This document shows positions 22,966 through 35,658 of a stretch of DNA of 64,000 nt, one piece after another. Under the pieces are notes generated by a model, which was not told where the DNA came from, did no database searches, and was given only the letters and a program-made list of their open reading frames with translations. Origin of the DNA: Vicugna pacos (lineage: Eukaryota > Chordata > Mammalia > Artiodactyla > Camelidae). The position numbers and the translations under genes are program-made. The number at the start of each line of letters is the position of its first letter. Position 1 is the stretch's first letter. The stretch lies in NCBI RefSeq assembly GCF_048564905.1, contig NC_133023.1, positions 70,652,453-70,716,452 of the forward strand. The letters are read 5' to 3'.

Positions 22966-25348
22966 AATTTTTAAAGCACTATACTTTTATAAGACATTAC
23001 TATTACTTAGATTTTTGAACCTTCATTAGTACAACAATGAATAATGATCATCACAATTAACCTCATATTTCAAATTTTGCTCTAATTGAAAGATAGTTAT
23101 TTAGTATATTCATAATGCAACTGGACTCTGACTCCAAGTTGAAACACTGTAGTACCTTTTGTGGTTATATTTCATGATAATTTTCATACCATGTTTTGTA
23201 TATCCACTTTCCATCATCAGCTCATTTGAGTAGACTTGCTATTATTTAACTCACATAGTACAATTTCTTAGGCATATTTTATGCAATTAAATGTTAGTAT
23301 GTAAGAGGAAAATGCCCTCTATTACTCTAATCATAAATTTCTAAAACCAAGTTTAGTTCATTCATGTTAACTTTTCCATTTAAGGCTGACTGATTACCAG
23401 GATGACATTGAGGTTTTTTTCTTAAATACAAAAGTATGTAGGCTGTTCCCCTCATACTAAATTAGATAAATACATACAAATCCTTAATAGTAAGAGAATT
23501 ACTTCTAATCCTGGTGTGCTTTACTTGTCCCCAAGGAAGAAATTGCAAATATATACTTGTCAATTCTTTTAGAGCAAATTCTTTTGTACCTCTTCCTGAG
23601 GAAGATACACATTAATAAACATTTAGAAATGAATATCTTTCATTGAATTTGTTTGTAAGTATACTTTCCTTTTCTGTGGACATGTTTTAATGTGAGAGTG
23701 AGGGCTTCAGCTCTAATATATCAATTACATTTTCTGTTTTCATTGAGGTGTAGGATTTGAACAACAGAATGTCAACTGGTTTGTCTACCTCCAGTCATTT
23801 GTTGTCCATAGCAACGCTCAGTTATCCAAGGTGATTGTTGGCATATCTTTGCAGTGTTTTATTATAAAACCTTTACTCTTCTGTCAGATAGCTCTTAGGA
23901 ATCTGTTCTTGAGCTAGGTTTCCATACTTACTGTTAGTACTCAATGGTGAGCTGTAATTTAGGAGTTTCTTACTGTAGACTTGAAATGTTGAATTTGAGG
24001 CAGGAGAAGCTGTTTGGGGATGAGAGTGTGAGGGGAAAGCAGCTTGTGATGGAAGGTTCTAGAAGAGACTGGGAAAATGATCTCTCAGCCAAATGAATCA
24101 CCTCACCTATCTTCATTTGACTACTTAGTTAATAAGAGTTTGTGAACATAAAATATAATTCATCCTTATGCATGATAGATACAGAGTTTTCCATATGTCA
24201 ATTAGTAAGAAAAGTAATGTCTTTTTTTTTCATGGCCAGGAATTTAATGAAAATGCATGTGTAAGTTTCCAAACGAAAAATGTATAGTACAGGCCATAAT
24301 ATTAATCACTCCATGCTAATTTAGTATCTTTCTAAATTCTCAGACCAAAGGACTAAATCAACATACAGTTTTGTAAGCTTTGTTTTAGATTATTAATAGT
24401 AGACTCTAGAATGTCATAGAACTTTTGTGGAAGGAATTACGCTTTATGAAGCATTTGTGTATTTTACCATCTAAAATTGCCTTCTTTAGATAATATATAA
24501 CTAGTTCATTCCACCATATTGTAGATTATACATTGACATATAAAACTAGAAAAAAATATACCATATGATAAAATTCTATTGCTTTTTAATGTTTTTATTA
24601 TAATGAAGAAAAAAGAAACAGATATGATACGATTTATCATACAAAAGTAGACTAGGGAAGAAAAATTGGTGTCTTTTTGAGGCCTACACAGTGTTATTAA
24701 AGTTAGAAAATAGGTGAGGTACTGCAGTGTTATCATTCTGATAAAAACTCTTGGCATAGCTTTGAAACAGTATGTGATTTGTGAATAGAAAATACATTCT
24801 TTTAACTTCACATTCTGTTTTTTAAAATATTTATTTATTTACGTTGCCTTTTTTTGAGAGGGGGAGGTACGTTCTGGGTTTATGCCATTGTCTTTATTAA
24901 AATCTATGTGGAGATAATAAAAGGTATTGCTAAGTGGCATATTAGTCAGTTGCTTGTTAGCAAAACATGGTTCGAACATTTAAATGGGTCATAAACATTA
25001 TTTCTACTACAGCTAACCAGAGTAGTAACCCTCATTTCACAAAACATAATTTTAATACACATCATTCTTCTCCTACATTGTCTTGAAACCGATTCTGTTT
25101 GGCTGACACAGCAAAACAATAAAATATTACATTTCTTTACTTTCATTTACAGATGCCATATCAAAAGCTGAGTCTACTATGAGGCAGAAGTTTTGGTTGA
25201 AATATACTTTACAAATGAGTGTTTTTTCTTAGGACACACACAAAAATTGATTGTTGAAAAGACAACTTTCTCATTTGGTAAATTGTCCGTCTGAGAATAT
25301 AGCCCAGGAGTCTTGAATTTCAAGTGATTTATTATAATTGATTTTGAT
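22966..25348. other. unique AT-rich sequence
   Basis: No recognised gene. A short piece at 24825-24890 with TATTTATTTATTTAC and GGGGGAGGTA is faintly like a truncated camelid SINE tail but is too short to call. Confidence 0.4.
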
Positions 25349-25663
25349 CAACACTGTCAAATGGAAATATAATGAGATACATGTGTAATTTTAAATGGTC
25401 TAGGGCCACATTTTAAAGAGAAAAAAAAAGCCACTGAGTGAAATTAATTTTATTAACATTTTATTTAACCCAATACCTGCAAGGTATCATGATTTCAACA
25501 TGTAATCAATATAAAAATTATGAACAAGATATTTTATATTTCTTTTCATAGTAAGTCTTGAAATCTGGCCTGCATTTTACACATACAGCGCATCTCAGTT
25601 CAAAGTATTGGCCACATTTCAAGTGCTCAATAGCTGTGGCTAGTGGCTAATATATCAACACAG
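25349..25663 (+). mobile_element. MER33-like hAT DNA transposon
   Basis: From end to end it follows an old mammalian DNA transposon: CACTGTCAAATGGAAATATA at the left, TTTATTTAACCCAATA and CAACATGTAATCAATATAAA in the middle, then CACATTTCAAGTGCTCAATA and GTGGCTAGTGGCTAATAT at the right. The length of about 315 bp fits the roughly 324-bp MER33 consensus. The strand assignment is nominal. A reverse-oriented relative occurs at 45160-45490. The family name is recalled from memory. Confidence 0.7.
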
Positions 25664-27896
25664 CTTCAGATCCTCCTCAAAGACTAAGGATTTGGGATAG
25701 GGCTGCAGTGGAAAAAGAGGCCTTAATATACATTGGTTTGATATTATACTTTGAAGGAAAACAAACAAACAAAAAGCCCTTGAAGCCCTTGAATTTATGC
25801 TTGCTCCTCTGAGAACATTTTGCCCCTGGCTGGCCAAAGTTCAAAGGAAAAAGAAAACATTTGGGAAAGGTACTCTTGTTGATTTTTGCTGCCATGGCGG
25901 ATGAAAAAATGTCGAATGTGAAGCAGCAAAGGGCTGTAGAGATCAAAGTCAACACTTTCCCTTGCAGACTTTGTGCCCTATGTTTGAGGCTCTTAAGAAG
26001 CACAATTCACTGCAATTTGCTCTCCTTCAAATTCTTAAGTAGTTCTCAAGAGGCTCCCTCAGTAGAGAACGCTGATTGGTGCTTGTTAATCTCGAGGCTA
26101 CACAGGCATGGATGATTTTAGAACGTGTATTGTCTAGGGTTTTATAGGTATTACTACTGGAACTGGAGCCAGAGGCTGCAAAGTTTCTATCTTCTAGTTC
26201 ATATAAAATGTGGGACTTCAATTTTAAAAGATTAGTAATGTAATTTACCATATTAATGTGAATGTAAGGATGTGAATTTCCAAAACTATTAAATAAGAGC
26301 CTGCAATATTTTAAACAAATCTAAAAGATTTATATAACAGATGTCTATGTGTGGTATTCATGGTGCTCATGCTTGGGGGTGTATTTCCTAGACTTACCAG
26401 ATATGAATATGATTCTAAATAGTGCTGTGTGTCAGAGACGATTTAAAGCATTGATTTCTTCACTTGATAATCACTTATTAGTGGTTCAAAATATCATCAA
26501 AATAAAAACAGAAAACACCATACAAAGTGATGAGATGCAATGCTCATTTAATAGGACAACTTTCAAGTAAATTGATAAATGCTTTATATTCTTGACTGCA
26601 TCAAATCTAATTATATCATTGCTTATGGGTAAATATTTGGAATGCAGCATTTATTTATTATTCAGAATTCAAGTGCAATTTATAAAATTTTAATAGTTTT
26701 TATTTTGGAGAAACTGACTTTTGAATTTTTCACATAGCTTGAATTTACACCAGATTAACAGAATCGCATTTTCTTTGCTGCCTTCATTTGTTGCTGTTCT
26801 CCAAGTGTAATACTATCCTAGAAGATGAGAGGGAAGAAATAGGGGATTTTAGAGAACTCACGTTAAATATTTTCCAAATATATTGACTCTGGCCTTCTTA
26901 AGCTTTTTGTTAATGTATTTAAAATGCAAAGAATGAGAACATTTTGAAAAATAACAAAAAGAGGGGAAAGATTGTTGTCAGCCAATGTCAACACATAAAA
27001 CTTTAACAAAAAACCAAGATGGTAGGTGTGGAGAAACTGATAGGCCGATGTGGTAAAATGGTACTGAAGCAGACTATAATTCATATCTGAAATTAATATA
27101 TGATTTAAAAATAATCAAAACCAGAGATGAAGGTATGAATTATTAAACAAATTGTGCTGGGAAATTTGACAAAGTATTTGACAAATGATCCTAACTCCAA
27201 AATACAGATCCAAGAAAACTATAGTAGATCAAAAGTATGACTATAAACCTTGGTCCATACAATTGAGAGGAAAATATGTGAAAATAAATCAAAGAAAGAA
27301 GCCTCAATTTAATTTTTAATTTTAACTCCTCAATATCTGCATAATTTGTGGCAAAACTAGTTCCAAACATCACAAATAAAAATATTAATTTGAATTGAAA
27401 TACTGAAATTAGTTCTCAAGGTGCACTCTGGAAATTAGTTACTTCTGGTTAGTTTTCCCAAAAGTTTCAATTCTAGAGTGATTCTGTCACATTAATTTAG
27501 ACATAGCTCTCGAAAGAAAGGTTGATTGTAGAAGGCAGGATGTATGGCATTAAGTAATAGCTATTCTCTTTTTTAAATATTGATTTTGATGATAATGATA
27601 ATCAACCTTTAATGAGCAGGTGTAAAACATTACTCATTGTTCACATTTCAAAGCAGCAACAGATGAAGGCTGTCACTGTCAAAGAACGGGTTATTTTTAA
27701 ATAGATGGTTGCATGATTTCTTCTAACAATATTTCATCAAACTGGCTTATATTTGTAGACATAGCACTATTATTGTTCGTTTAATGCTAATTTACCTTGA
27801 GAGCAAAGACTTTCCTAAAAGCCTTACACATTCCTGACTTTTCCTCCCATCACTCCTGATCCCAGACCTCTTGACAGCTCTCTTTCCCTTTGCTTC
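25664..27896. other. unique sequence, slightly richer in GC near 25.7-26.2 kb
   Basis: 25680-26200 is less AT-rich and holds overlapping open frames on both strands (84 codons plus, 108 codons minus). Neither has a recognisable domain, and both show low-complexity composition. It could be an unrecognised old repeat or processed sequence. The remainder shows nothing identifiable. Confidence 0.35.
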
Positions 27897-27960
27897 CTTT
27901 AATTCAACAATCTGTTGAGTACCTGGTATATGCCAGGCACTGTACTAATTCTCTTCCTTT
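27897..27960 (-). mobile_element. L2 LINE 3' fragment
   Basis: AATTCAACAATCTGTTGAG followed by TATGCCAGGCACTGTACTA is the reverse complement of the L2 terminus. Confidence 0.7.
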
Positions 27961-28016
27961 ATCCTCTAATCTCTCTCCAATAAGCAAGGGATTACAGGGG
28001 AGAAAATTAGTAGTAT

Positions 28017-28514
28017 TGTTGCAGAATCCCAGCCTCTGTGCCTAGACACCAAAATGAAATCTGGAGATAGAATTTTGGGTGAGGCAGAAAAAACAGCTTT
28101 ATTTCTTAGCCTGCTGTAGCCCCCTTTGCCTGGCAAATGCCTCAAGACTGCAAGCACCAATTTGGGAAGGGATAGCAGGGAGTTTTATAGTGAGAGTCCA
28201 AGCAACAAAGCTTCTGATAAACATCTTGGGGCTGCATTCTTTCTACCCTGACACAATTGCATTGTCATCAAGAAAACTTAGTGATGGAGCCTCCTGTTTC
28301 TGTGATTATCAAACCATGTCCTCCTCCTCCAGTGATCCTTGGTCTGGTGTTTGTCTTCCGTACCAAGAATTAACCAATCATATCTCCAGACACTTCTGGC
28401 CTGGAATAAATGATGCTTAATGGGGAGGGTGAGTGCCCTAAGGAAGAACTGCAGCAGAAGATATGGGGGAAGTGTCTGCCCTGGGAGGACCCCACAGGGT
28501 CCTGCTGGGTTACA
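28017..28514 (-). mobile_element. solo LTR, class I (ERV1-like) endogenous retrovirus fossil
   Basis: A 498-bp block bounded by TG...CA on both strands. The identical 4-bp direct repeat GTAT lies at 28013-28016 and 28515-28518, the target-site size of gammaretrovirus-like class I elements. On the minus strand a CTATAAAA TATA box (around 28175-28185) is followed downstream by an AATAAA poly(A) signal (around 28097-28103), giving U3-R-U5 in the minus direction. No internal viral region is present. It looks relatively young because its ends and duplication are intact. The family is not named. Confidence 0.88.
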
Positions 28515-28518
28515 GTAT

Positions 28519-29570
28519 AGTTACAGATGGAAGTTAGCTAGAGGTAGAGGTGGAGTTATTTATTCATAAATAGATGAAATTGAGATTTTTAATATTAATG
28601 TTCCATGGTATTCTATGTAGGGAGATTTGATATGCTATAACTTTGCTTTAGGATGACACAGAGATGAATTTTCAGTGGGATTTCTAGAAAAAAAACTATC
28701 AACAATTTTCCACATTTTCTCAAAATATTCAGAGACAAGCATTACAAGCCAAAGTCGGCCTCAGTGGATCACTTTGAGAATGTACTCTTGCATGCCTGCT
28801 ATAAGGTTCTATTTCAGTTTAAAAATCAAAACGGTATATGAGTAGCCTCATCATGAAAAAATGATATTGGAATTTTCCTGAAAACTGTATATATAAAACA
28901 TCTTTTAAATCATACTTTTGTATATTCTGTGTTTTTCAAGATGCTAAAGCTATCAGGATTGATTGAGTCAGATAATAGAAATACTTAACTTCATAATCTA
29001 ATTGATCGAGTGTAAAAGCATTCACTTTCCTTAGTTATCAGATCATCAGTAACTGTGCTGCCTAATTTAATTTATTTTTGAGGTTAGTGTTATGACATCC
29101 CTAAACTTAATATTTTATTAGAACTACTTGGTGCTCACAAAAACAGCATTGTTATGAAAGGAAAATGCTACCAAGATTTTGCTTATTCCATATGTTCATT
29201 TAAGTTTCCAAGCAAGAAATCTGAATTTCCATTTTATCTATGATAATATTATAATATTAATTCTTATTTTCAGTCTAATGGAAATTCAAAATCAGCATTA
29301 TACCACGCATATTCGCTTACTTTTAGAATTCTCTTAACAAACATCACCCAATTAATTATTACTTTCTTGAAAAGACTCTCTACTGGAAATTGTAAAACCT
29401 TTTTGAGTAATTAATTAACACATCTTAATTTTAAAGGATTTATTGCATTGTCATGGGATTTACTTATAGTGTGCATTGCAGTTTCTTCAACTTTTCAATT
29501 TTCCCTTGAATACAACTATTATGAATGTTTTCTTTTTGAAAGCTAATATAGCAGAACTATAATATGTTGG
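28519..29570. other. unique AT-rich sequence
   Basis: No gene, RNA or interspersed repeat was recognised between the LTR and the long antisense L1. Confidence 0.45.
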
Positions 29571-31590
29571 TTTAGTGTTTTTGTTGAGATACAATTCACA
29601 TAATACACAATTCACCCTTTTAGAATATACAATTCAGTTGTTTCTAATATATTCATAAATGTATGCAACCTTCACCACTATTGAATTCCAGAACATTTTC
29701 ATCACCCACAAAACCCCACATAACCATTAGCAGTCACACCCCAATCCCCATATCCCCGTTCTGGCAATCAATACTCTCACTTCTATTCTACCTCTACGGA
29801 TTTGCCTATATAGGAAATTTCATAAAATAGAATCCTATACTATGTGGCCTATTATGTCTGACTTCCTTTTCATTGTGTAATGTTTTCAAGATACATCCAT
29901 ACTATAGTATATATCAGTACTTCATTCCTTTGTATGGCTGAGTAATATATCATTGTATGATACACATATTTTGTTTATCCATTCATCAGTTGATAGAAAT
30001 GTGGGTGTTTCCATCTTTCAGCTATTATGAATAATGCTGCCATGAACATTGTTGTACAAGTGTTTGTGTGGACATATGTTTTCAATTTTCTTCAGTGTAT
30101 ATTTAAAAGGGTAGAATTGCTGGGCCATATAGTAACATTATGTTTAATATTTTAAGGAACTGCCAAACTGTTTTCCAAAGTTGACTGCACCATTTAACAT
30201 TCCCATTGGCACTGTGTGTGGGGTTCCAGTTTCCCCAAATCCTCACCAACATTTGTCAATATCTGCCTTTTTAATCATAACTATAGTAGTGGGTTGGAAG
30301 TATTATCTCACTTTGGCATTGATTTACATTTCCCTAATGATTAATGATGCTCAGAAGCTTTACATGTGTTTATTGGCCATTGTGTATTTTCTTTGAAGAA
30401 AAGTTTATTTGAATAATTTGTTCATTTTTCTTTTGAGTTAATTTTTTTGTTATTATTGAGTTGTAAGTGTTCTTTATAAATTCTGGATGCTAGTTACATA
30501 TAAGATATATGCTCTGCAAATAATTCCACTCATTCTATAGGTTGTCTTTTCATTTTCTTGATAGTGTCCTTTGAAGTACAAAAGTTTTTATTTTGATGAA
30601 GTCTTATTCATCAATATTTAGTTGAGCTGTTTATGCTTTAGGTTTTATATCAAGAATTCAGTGTCCATCACAAAGTATTCAAGATCTGCACCTAAAAAAA
30701 GATCTGTACCCACGTTTTCTTCAAAAAATTTTGTAGTTTTAGTTCTTACATTTAGGTCTTTGATTCATTTTGATTTAATGTTTGTATATGGTGTGAGGTA
30801 AGGATCCAACTTCATTTTTTTATATGTGTAAAATCTAATTTTTCCAGCAGCATTTGTTGAAAAGACTGTTTCTTCTCCATTAAACTGTCTTGGTGCTCCT
30901 GTCAAAACTGAGCAAAACTGAGGGAAAAAAAAAAACTATAGTATATAATTGTACCACAAAGTCTTGATTATTGTAATTTTGCAGTAAGTTTTGGAATCAG
31001 AAAGCATCCCTCCAAATTTGTTCCTCCTTCTCAAGATTGTTTTAGCTAATCTGGATCTCTTGAATTTCCATAAGAACTTTAGAATCAGCAAGTCAATTTC
31101 TTAAAAGAATCAGCTCAGATTTTAATAAAAAATTATGTTGCATATATAGATACATTTAGGAAGTATTGCCATTTTGATAATATAAAGTTTTATAATCCAT
31201 GGTCACAAATATCTTTCCATTTATTTAAATTTTCTTTAATTTTTTTTGATGTTTTATAGTTTTAGTGTACAAGTTTTATACTTCTTTTGTTAAATATATT
31301 CCTAGGTATTTTATTTTTTAATGTGAATAGAATAGGTTTTTTAATTTCATTTTCAAATTGTTCATGGCTAGTGTATAAAAAAATGGACTTTTCTATTCTG
31401 ATCTTTTAACCCACAACCTTGATAAATAGTTTGTTAACTCTAATAGTATTTATGTGTATTTCTTTGGATTTTCTGTATGCAACATTATCTTATCTGTGAA
31501 TAGACATAATTTACTTCTTCTCTTCCAATATGGATGTCTTTTTTCTCTTTTTCTTACCTAATATCCTTGTCTCTAGTAACATTTTTTGTT
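29571..31590 (-). mobile_element. L1 LINE (L1M type), 3' UTR and 3' part of ORF2
   Basis: Reverse-oriented L1. From left to right: 3' UTR words GAGATACAATTCACATAAT and TTAGCAGTCACACCCCAAT; then ORF2 C-terminal region words GCTATTATGAATAATGCTGC, AATTGCTGGGCCATATAGTA and GGAACTGCCAAACTGTTTTC; then CTTTTCATTTTCTTGATAG and AGTAAGTTTTGGAATCAGA further into ORF2. The reading frame is broken by many substitutions and indels, so no reverse transcriptase could be made. The divergence indicates an old, eutherian-age insertion. Confidence 0.88.
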
Positions 31591-32830
31591 TTACTGTGTC
31601 TTTTGTCTAATGTTAGTATAATTACTCCCCCCCTCTTTTTATTACTGTTTGTATGATATCTATTTTTCCATCATTTTATTTTCAACCTATTTGACTTTTG
31701 AATCCAAAGTATTTCTCTTATAGACAGAAAATTACTAAATTAGGACTTGCATTGTTCATTTTACTATTTGTTTTCTATATGTATTATGTATTTTTTCTTC
31801 CTCCATTGCTATCCTCTTTTTTGTTAAGTGACTATTTTTAAAAATATCATTACTTTTATTATATTTGTGAATTATTTTCTTAGTGATTACCCTAAAGATT
31901 ACAATGAACAATGTAACTTATAACACTCTAGTTCTGATGAATACAAACCTAATTTTAATAGTATGTAAAACTTTGCTTCTATATAGCTTCATTCTCTCTC
32001 CCCTCCATTGTGCTGTTATTGTTATATAAATTATATCTTTATACATTGTATGTCAATCAAAGGTCTATAGTTATCACTTTATACAATTCTCTTTTAAAAT
32101 CAGAGGGGAGAAAAAGTTACAAATGAAAAATAAATTATATTATCTTTTATATTTAACTATGCATTTATTTTACCAGTATTTGAGGTACTCTCTAGTGTCC
32201 TTTCATTTCAATCTGAAGACCTCCCTTTATTATTTCTTGTAGAGTAAGGTTCTAGCAATGGAATCTCGCTCATGTTTAAAAAAAATCTGGGAAAGCCTTA
32301 ATTTCTTGTTCATTGTTGAAGGATAGTTTTATAGAACAAAGAATTCTTGGTTGAAGTATTTTTCTTTCAGCACCTTGAATATGTCATCCTACTGCCTTCT
32401 GGTATTCTGGTTTCTGATGGGAAATCAGCTATTAATCTTATTAAGGATTATTTGTACAGAATGAGTCATGTCTCTCTTGGTACTTTCAAGATTCCCTCTT
32501 TGTCTTTGAAGAGTTTGACTGTGTTATGTCTAGGTGTTTATTGGAGTTCATTGAACTTCTCAGATATGTATGTTAATGTATTTTACCAATTTTGGGGTGG
32601 TTTTGGTGATTACTTCTTCAAATATTCTTTCTTTCCCTTTCCCTTTTTTCTCTACTACTTGGATTCCCATTATGAATATATTGATCCATCTGATGGTGTC
32701 ACACAGGTCTCTGAGACTCTGTTCATTTTTCTTCATTCTTTTTTTAGTTCTGCTCACAATCTTATTTGACCTATTTTTAGGTTTTTTGATTCTTCCACCT
32801 TCAAATCCCATTCTTTTTACCATCAAAATT
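31591..32830 (-). mobile_element. L1/HAL1-like segment with ORF1
   Basis: It continues in the same orientation. 31591-32300 resembles old L1 noncoding antisense sequence (for example GTCTAATGTTAGTATAATTA and GTGATTACCCTAAAGATTAC). 32340-32830 contains CTTCTGGTATTCTGGTTTC, TTCAAATATTCTTTCTTTC and GATGGTGTCACACAGGTCTC, the antisense of L1 ORF1. There is no reverse transcriptase segment between this ORF1 and the ORF2 end on the left, so it is either an internally deleted L1 or a separate HAL1 element (L1 relatives with ORF1 only). Confidence 0.75.
32560..32826 (-). pseudogene. L1 ORF1 protein fragment (broken)
   Basis: An 88-codon open frame whose second half carries the L1 ORF1p signature: residues 31-48 read MKKNEQSLRDLCDTIRWI, then IFIMGIQ and a lysine/glutamate-rich stretch leading to RIFEEVITKTTPKL. 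This corresponds to the start of the RNA-binding (RRM-like) domain of ORF1p, a trimeric nucleic acid chaperone that coats L1 RNA. The normal protein is about 300-340 residues; the coiled coil and the C-terminal domain are absent from this frame. The first 25 residues do not look like ORF1. It is a transposon relic, not a host gene. Confidence 0.85.
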
Positions 32831-32834
32831 TAAT

Positions 32835-34998
32835 TATAAATCTATCTCAGTACTTAAAAATCTTGTATCTTGTGAAGTATAACAACAATACAAAATTTAA
32901 GTTTCAACAAAATATATGAAGGTATATCAGGTGCTAAATACTCTGTAAACAATTTTCCACAATTTAAATTGTGAAATGGGGAGATAAAACAATTGGACTA
33001 TGTTTATGTTATGTTTAATAAATTCTAATATTTTATTAGCTAAGATTACCCTTTGTAGCATACTCACTGATATATATCTAATGCCTAGAATAGCGTCTGA
33101 CACATAATGAATTAATACTGATTACTCAATTATGTATTAATGACTTCATATAGATTCTTTAACTACTCATAAATAATTATTTACTGGATTAATTAATTTT
33201 CATATTTGTAGTGGTTGAATATAACAATATGGCATATCAGAGGAAAATTATTTATAATGAACTGAGATCTATGGTTGAACAAATATTCATGTTTTATGGT
33301 ACCAATTAATGTGGATTCCTTACAGCAACATAGAATAAAAAGTACAAATTGTATCAAAAATGTGAGCATGAGTGTAAAATTAACATCAGAGAACTTCTAT
33401 AACTTACTGAAGTTATAGAATATATAAAATTTTTTCAGAAGGCAACAGAGAAAAATAAGTTAAGGATCATTGACAGAAATGGCAAAGCTAAATCGATAAC
33501 AGCTGCTCTATTTTTTCCAATATTCCTTGAAATTGTATACATTTTGAGGTTATTTACACAAGAAAAAATTCAATTTTAAGTAACTTTGGCATTACTTATA
33601 TTTAAGAAAGAAAAATTCATGTTTAATGTCAATTTTATAGATTGAAGTCAGTTTATTGAGAGATTTTTCTTCTGATATTCAAAGCTAATAGATGTGTCAT
33701 GATCATTGAAAATAATTTTTCTAAATAAAAGGTGAATTCAAGGATAAATTCATACATTTCATTATGGTAGGTTTCTCACAAATAAAATAAAATGCAATAA
33801 TGACAGGGTAGGGATTATGAGAAATCTTGATGTCATTTCTCATACAGTGTATATTAGTCTTAAAATTGTGTATAAAACAAACAAAATCAACAGAACTGGA
33901 ACCAAAGTAGTTTCACTTTGGGTTTTTTTTGCTACAAAATAAACCTTATATTGAATTTTTATTACAAAAAATTTATCATTAATTTCTACTTCAACTAACA
34001 ATACTTTAATGTCTTAAAAGAAATCCTTAATTTTTTAAAATAAAACTTTAATTTGCATATTTAAGACATAAAGAATACCTAATTCATGTAGGGTAGTTTG
34101 ATTTCATTTGGATAGTTAATCACATTCTTTACCTCTGCTATTTCAATAACATAAAAAAGACTCATGTCCACCAGAGAAAATTTTATAAGGCTGCTTTTCT
34201 TTGTAAATATAGATCTTCTACTCTATCAGGCTTCTATTAATAATCAAACAAGCTTTAAAGATTATGGAAATGATAGATCTTTAATACAGTTTCAGATACT
34301 TTTAGAAATTTTCTGCATGAAACTATTTAGTAACACTATAATGAAATTTAGATTTTTAGGAAGATAAAAATCTTGAAATACAAGATACTACAAGGATAGG
34401 CATTTTAAGTATTTTTAAATTGATTAAATTTGGCCAGTTATTAAGAATTTAATCATCTAAGTGGTTCATAATTTTCATAGGACTAAAGTTTCCAAGAATG
34501 CTGTCCATTCAAATGGTAATGAGAAATTAGGTTACATTTTCTAATTTAATTTTTAAGAGTTTTTCTTTTAAACTTTAATTTAATAGTCACACAAATAATC
34601 CAGATAATTCATACCAGATAACATTTTTCCTTCAGGTGTTTGAAAGAAAAGAGCATGTCAAACCTATTAATGTTTGCTTTAAATAAGCAGACAAGTAGAA
34701 AACTGGTAGAAATGGTTTTGGAATTATGCCTTAATAACTGCAAATTAATTCCTAAATATTTATTTGGCTATTATATTTGGGTATAGACTTGGATATATGG
34801 ATATAGATGATATAGATATACAGATATAGACACAGATAGATGAATGTAAATTTTATTAATCTTTTCAAGAGTTGCATACCTTCTCTGTTTTCAGAGTCAA
34901 TTTATTAACAGGCTTCTAGTGAACATTTGTGAGCAACATTTTGGATAGCACCTAAGATTACTAGAGCAATAATTGGCGTATGAGAGCAGCTTTCCACT
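32835..34998. other. unique AT-rich sequence
   Basis: No gene or dispersed repeat recognised. It includes a degenerate GATATA simple repeat at 34785-34842. Confidence 0.45.
34785..34842. repeat. degenerate (GATATA)n simple repeat
   Basis: Repeated GATATA/GATAGA words with scattered substitutions. Confidence 0.8.
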
Positions 34999-35658
34999 TG
35001 TATTAGTTTCTTATAGATGCTGCAACAATTGACCACAATCTTAGTGTCTTAAAAAAGAATCAGTTTATTATTTTACAGTGCCAGAGGGTAGAAGTCCTAA
35101 ATGCATCTCACTTGGATAAAATCAAGGCATTGGTGGGACTGTGTAGCTTTCTGGAACTTCTAGAGGAGAATCCATTTTCTTGCCTTTTTCCAGTTTCGAA
35201 AGGCTACCAGCATTCCTTGGCTCATGACCCCTTACCATTTTTCTATTACTTTCTTTTTTAAGCATTTTTATTGTTTTAGGGGGTGTAATTAGGTTTATTT
35301 ATTTATTTTAATGGAGGTACGGTACTGGGTATTGAACCCAGGACCTTGTGCATGCTAGGTAGGCACTCTACCGCTGAGCTATACCTCCCCCCTCCCTTAC
35401 CATTTTTAAAATCAGCAAAAGATGATTGAGTTTGTCATCTTTCTGATTTTGACTTTTCTTCCTAACTTTTACCCATTTAAGGACCCTTGTGACATCCTCG
35501 GGTCCACTAGGATAATTCCCTTAAGATCAGCTCATTAACAATCTTAATTCCACTCACAACCTTACTTCTCCCTTGCCTTATTATGTAGTGTATGTCAAGA
35601 TTCCAAGGATTAGGATTTAGACATCTTAAGGATAAGGGGCATAATTCTGCCTACCACA
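34999..35658 (-). mobile_element. ERVL-MaLR LTR (MLT1-type) fossil with nested SINE
   Basis: It starts TGTATTAGTTTCTTATAG and ends CTGCCTACCACA on the plus strand, the reverse complement of an MLT1-type LTR. Internal matches include CAGTTTATTATTTTACAGTG, CATTCCTTGGCTCATGACC and AAGGACCCTTGTGACATC. The flanking 5 bp (CCACT and CCACA) nearly agree, the 5-bp duplication size of ERVL-type elements. Without the SINE the LTR is about 495 bp, near full length. It is ancient (eutherian radiation age) and no internal region is attached. Confidence 0.85.
35243..35393 (-). mobile_element. camelid tRNA-derived SINE inside the MaLR LTR
   Basis: A full-length minus-strand copy: GGGGTGTAATTAGGTTTATT, then GGTATTGAACCCAGGACC (B box) and CGCTGAGCTATACCTCCCCC (A box and 5' end). 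A perfect 14-bp target duplication CCCTTACCATTTTT occupies 35229-35242 and 35394-35407. The insertion postdates the LTR. Confidence 0.96.

Noticed and set aside
24825-24890. Possible truncated camelid SINE tail
   Set aside because: Only a TTTATTTATTTA run and GGGGGAGGTA are present; the tRNA-related body is missing.
25677-26115. Overlapping open frames on both strands near a GCCATGGCGG start-like context
   Set aside because: Although the start context looks good, the predicted peptides show no family similarity that I recognise and no exon structure.
28079-28420. Open frame of 113 codons
   Set aside because: Lies wholly inside the solo LTR at 28017-28514 on the opposite strand; LTRs of this kind do not encode proteins.
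32347-32769. Plus-strand open frame of 140 codons
   Set aside because: It is the antisense reading of L1 ORF1; the real homology is on the minus strand.
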